Source: CAVSWT01 sp963782985 | GTDB taxonomy: Bacteria; Bacteroidota; Ignavibacteria; Ignavibacteriales; Ignavibacteriaceae | NCBI GenBank assembly: GCA_963782985.1 | Contig: CAWALU010000017.1 | Location: forward strand, 49,906 to 113,905 | DNA: 64,000 nucleotides | Direction of reading: 5' to 3' | Notes under the pieces: generated by a model | Told to the model about the DNA's origin: nothing | What the model saw: only the letters and a program-made list of their open reading frames with translations | The model's database searches: none | Shown here: in pieces, positions 63,715 to 64,000 of the stretch | Numbering within the stretch: the first letter of the stretch is position 1 | Layout of the letters: every line of letters begins with the position of its first letter | Made by a program: the position numbers and the translations under genes

Positions 63715-64000
63715 AAAGAACCCCTCACCATTAAAGTTAATAAAAAAAGTTTTCCGCATAAGCAGTGGCAGCAGTAAACAATTACTATGCCGTTACTCTT
63801 TTATCTCTTTTTATAACAGTTTGTTATAGAACCTCTATTATTTTAATCTTGGAAATGATTATAAATGAAACAGCGGTGAGATTTTAAGAATTAGAATTAT
63901 TGCCCGGTTTTGAAGTGTGTTTTTTTGGGCTTTTCTTTTTTTAACAAATTTTGGTTTTTTTGATTATGATAAAATAATTTTTCAATTTTATCAATAGTGA
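63715..64000. other. Upstream region of the giant gene
   Basis: 286 bases, AT-rich, presumably with the promoter for the minus-strand gene. A perfect inverted repeat TATAACA-GTT-TGTTATA lies at 63812-63828, about 100 bases before the start, and could be an operator or hairpin. No gene is seen to the window end. Confidence 0.5.

Overview
The window looks like a chromosomal piece of a low-GC, Gram-negative, didermic bacterium of the Bacteroidota/Ignavibacteriota kind. The evidence is lipid A synthesis (lpxB), several secreted proteins ending in a type IX secretion (T9SS/Por) sorting tail of the form YPNPFNPTTxIxY...YRL...KKMxLLK, a Wzz/BY-kinase polysaccharide system, and AT-rich intergenic DNA full of short palindromic repeats. 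The exact wording of the tails resembles Ignavibacteria most; that is an inference from recognised motifs, not from a search. No rRNA, tRNA, CRISPR array or replication origin was seen.

Layout. (1) 1-11.3 kb, minus strand: a close-packed seven-gene run read from a membrane-anchored GH2-like protein through smc, a T9SS-tail protein, an HAD phosphatase, an ICMT-like methyltransferase, lpxB and a DUF374 acyltransferase cut by the window edge. tpiA, with a strong terminator, lies just upstream. (2) 12.3-19.5 kb: MFS transporter, AMP nucleosidase, PAP2 phosphatase, rhomboid protease, a small lipoprotein, a CotH/lamin-tail T9SS protein and a membrane protein. (3) 19.7-23.6 kb: a metal-homeostasis operon: a DtxR/MntR-type regulator with a palindromic operator over its promoter, an Nramp transporter fused to a universal-stress domain, and an MbfA-type ferritin-like/VIT1 exporter. 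(4) 23.7-30.1 kb: a small T9SS protein, exonuclease III, class II photolyase, a frameshifted sensor histidine kinase and TrhO. (5) 30.4-35.4 kb: an accessory, decaying stretch of small one-way genes (SnoaL-like, Crp/Fnr, two RibD/DHFR-type, DUF952) separated by spacers with shared end motifs, then a broken transposase-like remnant. (6) 35.5-40.9 kb: oxidoreductase, DJ-1/PfpI, MmcQ/YjbR, a HEAGH membrane protein, a MORN/TonB-C protein and MgtE.

(7) 41.1-50.4 kb: a surface-polysaccharide locus with nucleotide-sugar dehydrogenase, UDP-glucuronate-4-epimerase-like enzyme, WbpB-type dehydrogenase, SLBB protein, Wzz/BY-kinase, WbpD-type acetyltransferase and two WecB/WbpI-type 2-epimerases (the second frameshifted). 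The enzymes fit a diacetamido-uronic acid (ManNAc3NAcA-type) sugar, but the WbpE aminotransferase, glycosyltransferases, flippase and polymerase are not here. (8) 50.4-53.8 kb: a toxin-antitoxin island (AbiEii-like pair, HicBA, addiction-module/RelE-ParE pair) set among dispersed repeats. (9) 53.9-54.4 kb: about 200-bp tandem repeats. (10) 54.6-63.7 kb, minus strand: one giant secreted repeat protein (signal peptide, beta-helix-like region, about 78-aa repeats, five about 310-aa Ig-plus-LamG units, T9SS tail), broken in this sequence by many small indels.

The main points for a second look are: palindromic inserts placed at the same point in two different T9SS sorting tails; repeats nested inside repeats; a GH2-like protein lacking both catalytic glutamates; the MntR-type operator; the cassette-like array; and the dense frameshifts in the giant surface protein, which may be real decay or assembly error.
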